Assembly (NCBI RefSeq): GCF_003111665.1
Contig: NZ_CP022188.1
Coordinates: 3,162,001 to 3,226,000 of the forward strand
Source: Parazoarcus communis
Lineage (GTDB): Bacteria; Pseudomonadota; Gammaproteobacteria; Burkholderiales; Rhodocyclaceae
Direction: 5' to 3'
Length of the DNA stretch: 64,000 nt
In this document: positions 48,756 to 56,727 of the stretch, piece by piece
Position numbering within the stretch: position 1 is the stretch's first letter
Layout: each line of letters starts with the position of its first letter
Translations under genes and position numbers: made by a program
Notes under the pieces: model-generated
The model's database searches: none
Told to the model about the DNA's origin: nothing
What the model saw: the letters and a program-made list of their open reading frames with translations, nothing else

Positions 48756-50324
48756 TCAGGCTTTGGCAGCAGCGTGGTGGGTTTCGTTGAGATAACGGCC
48801 AGTGCCGAGGCTGCCCGGCCCCTGGCGGGCAAAGCGAACCATCAGGTACATCTCGACCACGAGCAGCAGGGTGTAGAAGCCGATGAAACCGGCGAGCGAG
48901 CCATACAGACTTTCCACGGTCAGTGTCGACACCGAAAGGTGGGTCGGCAGTACGCCGTAGATGGTCCAGGGTTGCCGGCCATACTCGGCAACAAACCAGC
49001 CCATCTCACAGGCCAGCCAGGGAACGGGCAGGAACCACAGCGACCACTTCAGCAGCCAGGTGCGGGTCGCGAAATCGCCCTTGATCGAATACCACAGCGC
49101 AAGACCGAACAGCGCGAGCATGGCAAAGCCCATCGCCACCATGATGCGGAAGGTCCAGAACAGCGGCGCGACGCGGGGGAGGGTGTCGCGGGTGGCGCGG
49201 TCGATGATCTCGGGGGTGACATCATCCATCGACACGACATACTTCTTGAGCAGCAGGCCGAAGCCGAGATCGGCTTTTACCTTGTCAAAGGCAGCACGGG
49301 TCGCGTCGTCGGCCGGCGCCTGACGCAGCTTCTCAAGCAGGCGAACAGCTTCGATGCCGATGACGATACGCTCGCGATTCTTGACCAGGATCTCCTTGAT
49401 GCCGGGCAGTTCCTTGTCGAGCGAGCGTGTGCCGATGATGCCCATCGCCCAGGGGATATGAATGGCAAAGTCGTTCTTCATCTCTTCCTGGTTGGGGATG
49501 GCGATGACGTTGAAGCTGGCGGGCGCCGGTTCGGTTTCCCACATGGCTTCCATCGCGGCGAGCTTGGTCTGCTGGGCTTCGCCGAGCGCGTAGCCGGACT
49601 CGTCGCCGAGCACGATCACCGAGCACACCGACGCAAAGCCAAAAGCGGCCGCAATGCGGAAGCTGCGCTTGGCAAACTCGATGTCACGCCCCTTCAGCAG
49701 ATACCAGGCGGAGATCGACAGCACGAACATCGCGCCGGTGACATAGCCTGCCGACACCGTATGCACGAACTTGCCCTGTGCGACCGGATTGAACAGCACC
49801 GCCCAGAAGTCGGTGAGTTCCATGCGCATGGTTTCATAGCTGAACTCGGCACCGACCGGGTTCTGCATCCAGCCGTTGGCGATCAGAATCCACAGTGCCG
49901 ACAGGTTGGTGCCCACCGCCATCAAAATCGTCACCAGCAAATGCTGTCGGCGCGAGAGGCGGTCCCAGCCGAAGAAGAACAGACCGATCATGGTCGATTC
50001 GAGGAAGAAGGCCATCAGGCCCTCAATGGCAAGCGGGGCGCCGAAGATGTCACCCACGTAGTGTGAGTAGTACGCCCAGTTGGTACCGAACTGAAACTCA
50101 AGCGTAATGCCGGTGGTGACGCCAAGTGCAAAGTTGATGCCGAACAGCTTGCCCCAGAATTTGGTCATGTCCTTGTAGACGGTCTTGCCCGTCATCACAT
50201 AGACACTCTCCATGATGACCAGCATCCAGACCATGCCAAGTGTTAGCGGCACAAACAGGAAGTGGTACATCGCTGTTGCGGCAAACTGCAGCCGCGACAG
50301 GTCCACGAGTTGTTCACTGACCAT
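48756..50324 (-). CDS. cydA: Cytochrome bd ubiquinol oxidase subunit I
   Basis: A 522-residue subunit that carries hemes b558, b595 and d. It has [20 protein letters not shown] with the first heme His, the Q-loop region, and [12 protein letters not shown] near the C terminus. The length equals the long-Q-loop form of E. coli. The ATG at 50324 has GGAG at a good distance; an upstream ATG at 50336 lacks one. bd oxidases resist sulfide, nitric oxide and cyanide, which matters given the sulfur genes nearby. Confidence 0.97.
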   Translation of the reverse strand: MVSEQLVDLSRLQFAATAMYHFLFVPLTLGMVWMLVIMESVYVMTGKTVYKDMTKFWGKLFGINFALGVTTGITLEFQFGTNWAYYSHYVGDIFGAPLAIEGLMAFFLESTMIGLFFFGWDRLSRRQHLLVTILMAVGTNLSALWILIANGWMQNPVGAEFSYETMRMELTDFWAVLFNPVAQGKFVHTVSAGYVTGAMFVLSISAWYLLKGRDIEFAKRSFRIAAAFGFASVCSVIVLGDESGYALGEAQQTKLAAMEAMWETEPAPASFNVIAIPNQEEMKNDFAIHIPWAMGIIGTRSLDKELPGIKEILVKNRERIVIGIEAVRLLEKLRQAPADDATRAAFDKVKADLGFGLLLKKYVVSMDDVTPEIIDRATRDTLPRVAPLFWTFRIMVAMGFAMLALFGLALWYSIKGDFATRTWLLKWSLWFLPVPWLACEMGWFVAEYGRQPWTIYGVLPTHLSVSTLTVESLYGSLAGFIGFYTLLLVVEMYLMVRFARQGPGSLGTGRYLNETHHAAAKA

Positions 50325-50523
50325 CGTGTTCTCCATCAGTCGAGATTTGTTGTTTTGCAGATGCTGGCGGTGCAAACCTGGCTGCGACGCTGTCGGGCGC
50401 CACGGGCACTTTCTCCTCGCGGACGAAAACCCACCACAGGGCGGTGATCAGAACCAGCTTGATCAGGACGACCAGGACGAGTTCACGAACGAGTTTGCGA
50501 TCGGACAAGGCAGCTTGTGGCAT
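50314..50523 (-). CDS. cydP: Cytochrome bd small subunit CydP
   Basis: A 69-residue protein with one N-terminal helix ([20 protein letters not shown]) followed by FVREEKVP, the pattern of the CydP family that precedes cydA in many beta- and gammaproteobacteria. It overlaps the cydA start by 11 bases. It is the first gene of the operon and lies just behind the FNR box. Confidence 0.88.
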   Translation of the reverse strand: MPQAALSDRKLVRELVLVVLIKLVLITALWWVFVREEKVPVAPDSVAARFAPPASAKQQISTDGEHDGQ

Positions 50524-50586
50524 AGGAAACTCCAGGTTTGCTTCAATCCTATCAAGATCCGTACCATACGCGGAAGCAATAAAAAG

Positions 50587-50600
50587 TTGATGAAAATCAA
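50587..50600 (-). promoter_or_regulatory. Perfect FNR/ANR box of the cyd operon
   Basis: TTGATGAAAATCAA matches TTGAT-N4-ATCAA at all ten fixed positions. It is 64 bases before cydP. A TATGGT at 50563-50568 on the minus strand is a possible -10, which would put the box near -38, close to a class II activator position. An oxygen-sensing FNR-type protein probably turns on the bd oxidase at low oxygen. Confidence 0.85.
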
Positions 50601-50641
50601 ATTGTTGGTTAAGTGTTTGAATATTTTGATTGACCTGTTTG

Positions 50642-50665
50642 TGCCATAGTGGCAGATTGGTTGCG
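50642..50665 (+). promoter_or_regulatory. Possible sigma-54 promoter with TGGCA dyad for the fisR-like gene
   Basis: TGGCAG (50650-50655), five bases, then TTGC (50661-50664) give a -24/-12 arrangement with GG and GC 12 bases apart, 26 bases before the ATG. A perfect dyad TGCCA-TAG-TGGCA (50642-50654) overlaps the -24 element and matches the sites near 52055 and 56728. This suggests self-control. The -24 element has G instead of C at its last base. Confidence 0.55.
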
Positions 50666-50671
50666 CCAACA

Positions 50672-50685
50672 TGTCAAGAGTGACA
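50672..50685 (+). promoter_or_regulatory. 14-bp palindrome at the start of the fisR-like gene
   Basis: TGTCA-AGAG-TGACA is a perfect inverted repeat with a 4-base centre, between the predicted promoter and the ATG at 50690. It also covers the ribosome-binding region. It may be an operator, and the protein is unknown. Confidence 0.45.
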
Positions 50686-50689
50686 GTCC

Positions 50690-52051
50690 ATGTCTGCCGA
50701 CCCGCGACCACTGCCAGAACTCGTTTCATTCATTGAAACGCTGCCGGAACCCCACATCCTGTGCGACCGTGACTACCGGATCATCGCGGCCAATGCGGCG
50801 TATCGAAGCTCATGCGCCGATGGTCGCAGCGTGGTCGGTCGCACCTGCTACGACGTGTCGCATCACTACAGCGTCCCCTGCGACCGGGCGGGAGAGTCCT
50901 GTCCGCTGTCGCGGAGCCTGCAGTCCGGGCAGCGTGAGCGGGTGCTGCATCTGCATCACACGCCACGCGGCGAGGAGTACGTCAACATCGAGCTTTCGCC
51001 GGTCCGCGACGGCAGCGGCGACATCGCCTGGTTCATCGAGAAGATGGAGCCGATGCCGGTTGCGCGCGGCGTGTCGGACAACCATGGTCTCATCGGCCGT
51101 GCGCCGGCCTTTCAGCGCATGCTGGAACTGGTGGTGCGAGTTGCGCCATCGGAGGCCAGCGTCCTGCTGCAGGGCGAGTCCGGCACCGGCAAGGAGCTTG
51201 TCGCCAGTGCGGTGCATGAGGCCAGCCGGCGTGCGGATCGGCCCTTCGTGGTGGTGGACTGCTCAGGGCTGCCCGATACCCTGTTCGAGAGTGAAGTCTT
51301 CGGCCACGAACGCGGCGCCTTTACCGGGGCGGTGGCGCGCAAGCCGGGGCTCGTCGAGGCCGCGAGCGGCGGCACGCTATTCCTCGACGAAGTCGGCGAC
51401 ATTCCGCTGAGCATGCAGGTCAAGCTGCTGCGCCTGCTCGAAACCGGCACCTATCGTCGCCTCGGCTCAACCGAGTTGCGCCGTGCCGATATTCGTCTGG
51501 TTTCGGCGACCCACCGTCCCTTGCAGGAGATGATCGGCGACGGTTCGTTCAGGCAGGATCTGTACTTCCGCCTGAATACCTTTCCGATCATTGTTCCACC
51601 CTTGCGCGAGCGGCTTGAAGACTTGCCCCTGCTCGTCGGGTCCTTGCTCGAACGGGTCGCGCCGAATCGCGGACTTGAACTGTCCGCCGATGCCATGCAG
51701 GTACTCGCGTCTTATCCGTTTCCGGGCAATGTGCGTGAGCTGCGCAATGTGCTCGAGCGTGCGAGCCTGATGTGTGACGGCGACGTGATTCATCCTGAAC
51801 ATCTGGCTGAAGAGATCAGGCTGGGGGCTGGCGTCGTGTCCACGCCGGGGCGGTCTGCGCATGAGAGCGCAGCGATTGCCTTGGGCGGGAATTCGGTGCC
51901 GGATCTTGGCGAACTCGAACACCAGGTGCTGCGACAGGCCGTGATCAGCCACCGGGGCAGCCGGCGTGAGCTTGCCGCCAAACTGGGGTTGAGCGAACGC
52001 ACGCTGTACCGGCGCCTGAAAGCACTCGGGCTGGACAAGGCGCTGGATTGA
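50690..52051 (+). CDS. fisR: FisR-like sigma-54-dependent activator with cysteine PAS sensor
   Basis: A 453-residue bacterial enhancer-binding protein. The PAS-like N-terminal domain holds Cys53, Cys64 and Cys71 ([19 protein letters not shown]), plus Cys25 and Cys42. The AAA+ domain has GESGTGKE at 162-169, the sigma-54-contacting loop GAFTGA at 209-214 and FLDE at 231-234. A Fis-type helix-turn-helix ends it ([19 protein letters not shown]). The three cysteines fall at the positions I recall for Cupriavidus FisR, which senses sulfane sulfur and activates sulfide-oxidation genes. It is divergent from the cyd operon. Confidence 0.85.
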   Translation: MSADPRPLPELVSFIETLPEPHILCDRDYRIIAANAAYRSSCADGRSVVGRTCYDVSHHYSVPCDRAGESCPLSRSLQSGQRERVLHLHHTPRGEEYVNIELSPVRDGSGDIAWFIEKMEPMPVARGVSDNHGLIGRAPAFQRMLELVVRVAPSEASVLLQGESGTGKELVASAVHEASRRADRPFVVVDCSGLPDTLFESEVFGHERGAFTGAVARKPGLVEAASGGTLFLDEVGDIPLSMQVKLLRLLETGTYRRLGSTELRRADIRLVSATHRPLQEMIGDGSFRQDLYFRLNTFPIIVPPLRERLEDLPLLVGSLLERVAPNRGLELSADAMQVLASYPFPGNVRELRNVLERASLMCDGDVIHPEHLAEEIRLGAGVVSTPGRSAHESAAIALGGNSVPDLGELEHQVLRQAVISHRGSRRELAAKLGLSERTLYRRLKALGLDKALD

Positions 52052-52054
52052 CGG

Positions 52055-52100
52055 CTGCCAGATCGATTGGCAGGTACTGACATCGTGGCAGTTGTGGCAG
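52055..52100 (+). promoter_or_regulatory. Clustered TGGCAG sites, probable activator-binding region
   Basis: CTGCCA (52055-52060) and TGGCAG (52068-52073) form an inverted repeat with 7 bases between. Two more TGGCAG copies follow at 52086 and 52095, so the direct copies are 18 and 9 bases apart. The cluster lies about 80-125 bases before the predicted sigma-54 start, the normal distance for an enhancer site. The same half-site recurs at 50642 and 56728. Confidence 0.6.
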
Positions 52101-52154
52101 AGAGGCAAGGTTTGGCCTGTTCTGCATGTCTATGAAAAGTATAGGTTTCCTGTT

Positions 52155-52170
52155 TGGCACGCAGATTGCT
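52155..52170 (+). promoter_or_regulatory. Consensus sigma-54 (-24/-12) promoter
   Basis: TGGCAC, five bases (GCAGA), then TTGCT fits the RpoN consensus at every conserved base, with GG at 52156-52157 and GC at 52168-52169. The predicted transcription start is 52181-52182, exactly the first base of the structured RNA region. Confidence 0.85.
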
Positions 52171-52180
52171 AATTCGAAAG

Positions 52181-52305
52181 TGAAGCGAGGCTGTATCGCA
52201 ATCGTCGTCCGGTCTTCACCTCTGAGACCCCCCAACCCCTTGGTGCTGCGATTGCGTATGACAAGTACCTGAATGGCACGACATCCGGCCTCGCTTCCTT
52301 TTTTC
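52181..52305 (+). ncRNA. Candidate sigma-54-driven structured RNA (small RNA or leader of the Rieske operon)
   Basis: Starting at the predicted +1, GAAGCGAGGC (52182-52191) is complementary to GCCTCGCTTC (52288-52297), which is followed by CTTTTTT. Inside, CGCAATCG (52197-52204) pairs with CGATTGCG (52249-52256) and encloses two small hairpins (GGTCT with AGACC; CCAA with TTGG). The whole is a closed multibranch fold of about 123 nt. It could be a stable small RNA that ends at the T-tract or a leader that controls read-through into the Rieske gene at 52346. It matches no family I recognise. Confidence 0.6.
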
Positions 52306-52345
52306 GAACGCATTTCAATCGCAAGAACCGAACGAGGGAGCGTCC

Positions 52346-52936
52346 ATGTCAGACTGCCTTAACGACCGTCGCAAACTGCTCATTGCCACTGGCGGAGCAG
52401 GTGCCGTTGCAGCCGCAGCGAGTGCCGTCCCCTTTGTGGCCAGCCTGACCCCGTCCCAGCGTGCGCGTGCCGCAGGTGCGCCGGTCGAGGCGGATGTCAG
52501 CAAACTGGCCGCCGGCGAGATGATGACCGTCGAATGGCGCGGAAAGCCTGTGTGGATTCTCCGCCGCACACAGGAAATGCTGGCTGCGCTCGAAGGCCAT
52601 GATCAGGATCTCGCCGATCCAGGCTCCGGTGAAAACCAGCAACCGGCGTACGCGGCCAACCAGCACCGCTCGATCAATCCCGAGTTTCTGGTGGTTGTCG
52701 GCATCTGTACCCACCTGGGCTGCTCTCCCTCGGAGAAGTTCATTCCTGGCCCGGAAAGTGGCGTGCGGGCCGACTGGCCGGGTGGCTTTCTGTGCCCGTG
52801 CCACGGTTCCACCTTCGATCTGGCCGGCCGTGTCTTCCTGAGCCAGCCGGCGCCGACAAATCTTGAAGTGCCCCCGTACATGTGGCTGTCCGATGCAGTG
52901 GTCCGCATCGGCGAGGACGAGAGCGGAACGGCCTGA
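52346..52936 (+). CDS. Stand-alone Rieske iron-sulfur protein (PetA-like)
   Basis: A 196-residue protein. The Tat-type N terminus (DRRKLLIATGG) and the 2Fe-2S ligands CTHLGC and CPCHGSTFD match the Rieske subunit of the cytochrome bc1 complex. No cytochrome b or c1 genes are next to it, so it is either a second copy or an electron carrier for another partner. The ribosome site is GAGGGAG. It follows the sigma-54 promoter and structured RNA, so it is probably expressed under FisR-type control. Confidence 0.9.
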   Translation: MSDCLNDRRKLLIATGGAGAVAAAASAVPFVASLTPSQRARAAGAPVEADVSKLAAGEMMTVEWRGKPVWILRRTQEMLAALEGHDQDLADPGSGENQQPAYAANQHRSINPEFLVVVGICTHLGCSPSEKFIPGPESGVRADWPGGFLCPCHGSTFDLAGRVFLSQPAPTNLEVPPYMWLSDAVVRIGEDESGTA

Positions 52937-53037
52937 ACTGGCGAGCCCCACCATCCTCGGCGCCCTCGACGGACGCAATCGGCCAGGCGGGAGCGATCGC
53001 CTCATGTTCGAGGCAATAGACAGCAGGAGTACCCATC

Positions 53038-53406
53038 ATGAGAGTTGCAGTCACAAGCCAGAACTTCAGAACCGTCACCGCCCATGCAGGAAAGGCGAGG
53101 CGCTTTCTGATCTACGACATCAGCACGCCGTGTTCGCCACGTGAAGTAGAGCGACTGGACCTGCCGAAAGAGATGTCATTTCACGAGTTTCACGGCGGGC
53201 AGCATCCGATCGACGGAGTTGACGCACTGGTGACCGGCGGCGCGGGTGAGGGCTTTGTCGCGCGCTTGGGGCAGCGCGGTATCGAGGTCGTGATATGCGG
53301 CGAGAGCGATCCGCTGCAGGCGGTGAAGGACTACATCCAGGGCACGGTCAAGCCTGTGCCGCCCGGCGAACATGAGCATGGTCACCACCATCAGCACCAG
53401 CACTGA
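53038..53406 (+). CDS. NifX/NifB-type cofactor-binding domain protein with His-rich tail
   Basis: A 122-residue protein of the dinitrogenase iron-molybdenum cofactor family (VAVTSQNFRTVTAHAGKARRF, shortened; VDALVTGGAGEGFVARLGQRGIEV). The C terminus is a His-rich tail (EHEHGHHHQHQH) that should bind metal. No nitrogenase genes are nearby. Such proteins also bind iron-sulfur or other metal clusters outside nitrogen fixation. It lies about 100 bases after the Rieske gene in the same direction. Confidence 0.88.
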   Translation: MRVAVTSQNFRTVTAHAGKARRFLIYDISTPCSPREVERLDLPKEMSFHEFHGGQHPIDGVDALVTGGAGEGFVARLGQRGIEVVICGESDPLQAVKDYIQGTVKPVPPGEHEHGHHHQHQH

Positions 53407-53431
53407 TCCTGATTTGAGACGGGGAAATCAT

Positions 53432-53468
53432 TACGGCGGCCGGCACATGCAGGCCGCCGTATTTCTTT
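53432..53468 (+). terminator. Intrinsic terminator after the NifX-like gene
   Basis: Ten-base arms TACGGCGGCC and GGCCGCCGTA with a 10-base loop are followed by TTTCTTT. Confidence 0.85.
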
Positions 53469-53488
53469 GTGTGGCGGTGGCGTCGGGT

Positions 53489-54712
53489 TCAGCTCAGCCA
53501 TTCGGGTCTGAGCAGCATGATCAGGCCCAGGCCAAGCATGGCGATGCCGCTGAGCAGCTTGAGCGCCCGGCCACCCCTTTCGCTGAGTTTCGCACTGCCC
53601 AGCGCAATGACGGCCAGCGTGACCATCAAGGCATCGTCCGCGATGTAGCCGACGATGTAGAGCCCAAGATAGGCATAGTGTGCAAGCGGGCCGAGCTGCT
53701 GCTGGGTGAGGACTGCCGTGTATAGCGCAGGCAGACCGGCAGTGCACAGGAGCTCGACGAAGTTGACGATGACGGCCAGCATCGCGACCCCGACCAGCGA
53801 GGCGCCAAGACGCTCGGCCTTCAGGATGCCGCGGATCCGGGCGTAGAGCCCGGGCTTCACCGAGTCGGGGATCGAGAGCGATATGCCGCGGCCCGCCGCG
53901 ACAAAGTCCTTTACGTTGATGATGCCGATCAGAATGGCAACGCAGGCAAGAGCGGCCCGGAACGTCGCCGACATGCCCACGAACAGAAATATGTTCAGCC
54001 ACGCGGCCATGAACGCGTAGTACACCGCGCCGCTCACCAGCACGAAGGTGCCAGCGACCAGCGCCATGCGTCTGCGGCTCTTCAGACGCACCAGCAGGGA
54101 CAGCAGGAACAGCAGCAACCACATCGCGCAGGGGTTGAAGCCGTCCAGCAGGCCCATGCTCAGCGTGAACAGGGGCAGGCCCAGCTCCGAGGCGCTCAGG
54201 GTGCCGAACTGCCGGGTCTCGATTGCGTTGTTTACCGGTCGGTCTCCGATCAGTGCGCGCAGTTCGGCGCCCATGTGCTCGGCATCGTCGAAGCCGACCA
54301 GAATGCGGTCTCCGATCACGAACATGGGCACACCCGGCGGCCAGATCCCGGCGCTGCGGCTCAGCTCAATCAGCGCGTCGCGCGCGGTTTCGTCGCGATC
54401 GACTTCGCGGAAGATGATGCGGAGATCAGGACGCTCGGCAGCCAGTTGCCTGAGGAAGTCCTTCGCAGCGGTGCAATGCGGGCAGCCCTCGCGTACAAAG
54501 ACCGACAGCACCGCAGGAGACGCGTTTGTCTCCACGGTCTGATCGGCCACGCTGGCGGCGCTGGCAGAAACGGCAATGGCGGCCAGCACAAGCAGGAGCA
54601 GCACGTGTGCCATCCGGAAGAGCGCGTGCCACTGAAATACGCCGCGCCGCTTCAGGGACGTGGCGCGATTTTCGTGGGGCGCGGATGGGGCGGCTCGACT
54701 CGTCGATTGCAT
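53489..54712 (-). CDS. Glutaredoxin-DsbD/CcdA-like membrane fusion protein
   Basis: A 407-residue protein. An N-terminal hydrophobic segment precedes a glutaredoxin/thioredoxin-like domain with the active site REGCPHCTAAKDFL. About six to eight membrane helices follow, with FNPCAMWLLLFLLSLLV and VELLCTAGLPALY, where the membrane cysteines of CcdA/DsbD-type electron carriers would sit. It probably moves reducing power across the membrane to a periplasmic thiol. It lies downstream of the SLAC1-type transporter and peroxiredoxin genes on the same strand. Confidence 0.85.
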   Translation of the reverse strand: MQSTSRAAPSAPHENRATSLKRRGVFQWHALFRMAHVLLLLVLAAIAVSASAASVADQTVETNASPAVLSVFVREGCPHCTAAKDFLRQLAAERPDLRIIFREVDRDETARDALIELSRSAGIWPPGVPMFVIGDRILVGFDDAEHMGAELRALIGDRPVNNAIETRQFGTLSASELGLPLFTLSMGLLDGFNPCAMWLLLFLLSLLVRLKSRRRMALVAGTFVLVSGAVYYAFMAAWLNIFLFVGMSATFRAALACVAILIGIINVKDFVAAGRGISLSIPDSVKPGLYARIRGILKAERLGASLVGVAMLAVIVNFVELLCTAGLPALYTAVLTQQQLGPLAHYAYLGLYIVGYIADDALMVTLAVIALGSAKLSERGGRALKLLSGIAMLGLGLIMLLRPEWLS

Positions 54713-54787
54713 GGGTGTTCACCTCCGGCCGCCCTCCAGCTTGCAGACACCTGCTGCGCTTCCCGCTGGCCCGGCGGCGGGCCGCAT

Positions 54788-55774
54788 TTACTCGGGTACG
54801 CAGATCTGCTCCCGTTTCGCGGCGATCAGTGTTTTCCAGCTCAGCACGATCACCACCGCTGACAGCAAGGCGAGCAGGGTCCACCCAAGGCCGGCATAGA
54901 AAACGAGGCCGCTGCGCACATGCATTTCGAAGGTGGCGATCGCCATCGCAGCCAGAGGGAAAGAGTAGGCCCAGGCCGAGATGAAGAAAGGCAGGCGCAG
55001 GAAGCGCAGGGCGTTGCTTGCCAGCAGCAGGGTGAGGAAGAGCGCAACGAAGTACAGCACGCGCGCCGCGCCATCGAGCGAATCCGTCAGCGCGAGGTAG
55101 GAGATGAAACCCACTGCCGGCGGTGCAATGAGGATGAACAGGGTGGGTGTGAGTCGTGCCGGAAGCGCTTCATGGAAGAACAGGCGATAGAGCACGATGG
55201 TCAGGAGCACCAGCCAGAACACCAGCCCGATGCTGAAGAAGAACCAGCTGATGTCGGGCGGTGCGTAGCGTACGCCGGCAATCGGCACCAGGATATTGCC
55301 CACCACCGGAATGAACCATGCGGGGTTGGCGTGCTTGATGTCGTAATGCGTATGGTGAATCCAGCTGCTCATCGCGGACAGCGTGAACAGCAGGTGGGCG
55401 ATTGCGCCCACGCCCCACATGTACCGCGCAACGCCGGGCGCCGTCGATGTCCAGGCGATCGACAGCAGGATGAGGCCGATGGATATGGCGGGAAAGAAGT
55501 TCAGCCGCACCGGGTGCGCGTGTTCGGCGGCAACAGCGTCCGGATGGCGGAGCAGCTTCATCGCGTACACGATGAGCAGAAAGACATACAGGCCGCTCGT
55601 GAGCAGGCGCAGCGATTCGCCGATCACCGCGGGGGCGCCGCCGACGTGGGCGGCCTTGATCCAGGCGATGCTCAGTCCGGCCATCCCCATTACGGTGGAA
55701 AAAAGGGCAACCGGGAAGTGCTCAAGCCTTGATTCAGCGCCCGGATGTGGTTTGACTGATGCAGAGGCGGTCAC
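54788..55774 (-). CDS. SLAC1/TehA-type anion transporter (TDT family)
   Basis: A 328-residue protein with about ten membrane helices, of the tellurite-resistance/dicarboxylate transporter family (FPVALFSTVMGMAGLSIAW; FFPAISIGLILLSIAW; GLVFYAGLGWTLLALLSAVV). The GTG at 55774 follows GGAG. Fungal members of this family export sulfite, so in this sulfur-related context sulfite export is conceivable, but the substrate cannot be read from sequence. It follows the peroxiredoxin gene after a hairpin. Confidence 0.86.
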   Translation of the reverse strand: MTASASVKPHPGAESRLEHFPVALFSTVMGMAGLSIAWIKAAHVGGAPAVIGESLRLLTSGLYVFLLIVYAMKLLRHPDAVAAEHAHPVRLNFFPAISIGLILLSIAWTSTAPGVARYMWGVGAIAHLLFTLSAMSSWIHHTHYDIKHANPAWFIPVVGNILVPIAGVRYAPPDISWFFFSIGLVFWLVLLTIVLYRLFFHEALPARLTPTLFILIAPPAVGFISYLALTDSLDGAARVLYFVALFLTLLLASNALRFLRLPFFISAWAYSFPLAAMAIATFEMHVRSGLVFYAGLGWTLLALLSAVVIVLSWKTLIAAKREQICVPE

Positions 55775-55813
55775 GGTTTGATACTCCGATTCAATGTTGA
55801 GGTTCGACCCCCG

Positions 55814-55845
55814 GCCGGTTCGCACACGGGGGCATGCGAACCGGC
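55814..55845 (-). terminator. Hairpin between peroxiredoxin and SLAC1-type genes
   Basis: Perfect 11-bp arms GCCGGTTCGCA and TGCGAACCGGC with a 10-base loop. No T-tract follows, so it may attenuate rather than stop transcription from the peroxiredoxin gene into the transporter gene. Confidence 0.55.
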
Positions 55846-55854
55846 TTTCAAGGC

Positions 55855-56499
55855 TTACAAGGACTTGGTCGAGTAGTACCAGTCGACCGTGTCGTAACCT
55901 TCGGAAGCCCGTTTGTTCGCTGCATCTGCAGTCTTTGGCGGCGGCACGATGACGGGTTTGCCCGGACACCAGTTCTCGGGTGTGGCAACGCCATTTGCAT
56001 CGGAGGTCTGCAGTGCCTGCAGCAAGCGGACGAACTCGTCGATGCTGCGACCATTGCTCATCGGATAGTAGACCATCGCCCGCAGAATGCCATTGGGATC
56101 AATGAAGAAGGTCGCCCGCACGGCCTGCGTGTCGGCCGCGCCCGGATGCACCATGCCGTAGGCGCGGGCGACATCCATTTTGATGTCCTCGATGATCGGG
56201 AAAGTGATCTCGACCCCGAATTTTTCCTTGATGTTGCGGGTCCATGCCAGGTGCGAGAACAGGCTGTCGATCGACAGGCCAAGCAGTTCGCAGCCCATTT
56301 CGGCGAACTTCGGCGCGGCATTGGCGAAGCCGATGAATTCCGTCGTGCAGACCGGGGTGAAGTCCGCCGGATGCGAAAACAGGATCAGCCACTTGCCGCG
56401 GTAGTCCTCGAGCTTGCGGTCGCCGTGCGTGGTCTTGGCGTTGAACGCGGGCGCGGGTGCGTTCAGTTGCGGGAAGCTGGCTTGTTGTACGTTTTCCAT
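55855..56499 (-). CDS. Peroxiredoxin (Prx6-like)
   Basis: A 214-residue AhpC/TSA-family protein. The peroxidatic Cys51 is in HPADFTPVCTTEF, and a further Cys is in ENWCPGKPV. The long C-terminal domain (residues about 160-214) matches the Prx6 group. It reduces peroxides; some peroxiredoxins also act on persulfides. The ribosome site is GGAGATACATC. A -24/-12 promoter lies about 94 bases upstream of the start. Confidence 0.92.
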   Translation of the reverse strand: MENVQQASFPQLNAPAPAFNAKTTHGDRKLEDYRGKWLILFSHPADFTPVCTTEFIGFANAAPKFAEMGCELLGLSIDSLFSHLAWTRNIKEKFGVEITFPIIEDIKMDVARAYGMVHPGAADTQAVRATFFIDPNGILRAMVYYPMSNGRSIDEFVRLLQALQTSDANGVATPENWCPGKPVIVPPPKTADAANKRASEGYDTVDWYYSTKSL

Positions 56500-56603
56500 G
56501 ATGTATCTCCTTGAGGGCCGGGCGATTTCGGGTACTTCATCTTTTGTGCCGGCGTTGGGTGGATGTCGGGCACGCGCAATGTGCCGTGCCTCATCTTTCC
56601 AAC

Positions 56604-56619
56604 AGCAAGGCATGTGCCT
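56604..56619 (-). promoter_or_regulatory. Sigma-54 promoter reading toward the peroxiredoxin gene
   Basis: On the minus strand AGGCAC (56619-56614), five bases (ATGCC), then TTGCT (56608-56604). GG and GC are correctly spaced. The predicted start is near 56593, 94 bases before the peroxiredoxin ATG. Confidence 0.65.
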
Positions 56620-56727
56620 GTATCACCCAGCCACGCCGGGGGCGCCTGAGGGCATTGTTTTTGCGGGGAAATTCCTGCGGCATGTGACGCGTGGCCCGTC
56701 GCGCGAACCGCCATCACGCCTGTTTTT

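Noticed and set aside
48774..50066. 430-residue plus-strand open frame opposite cydA
   Set aside because: Shadow of cydA; no ribosome site and no family motifs.
50524..50660. Sigma-54 promoter for the cyd operon on the minus strand
   Set aside because: TGGCAC is present on the minus strand near 50650, but the base positions for the -12 box read GGTC instead of TTGC.
52181..52305. 6S RNA identity for the structured RNA
   Set aside because: It is shorter than 6S RNA, has a multibranch centre rather than one open bubble, and starts at a sigma-54 promoter.
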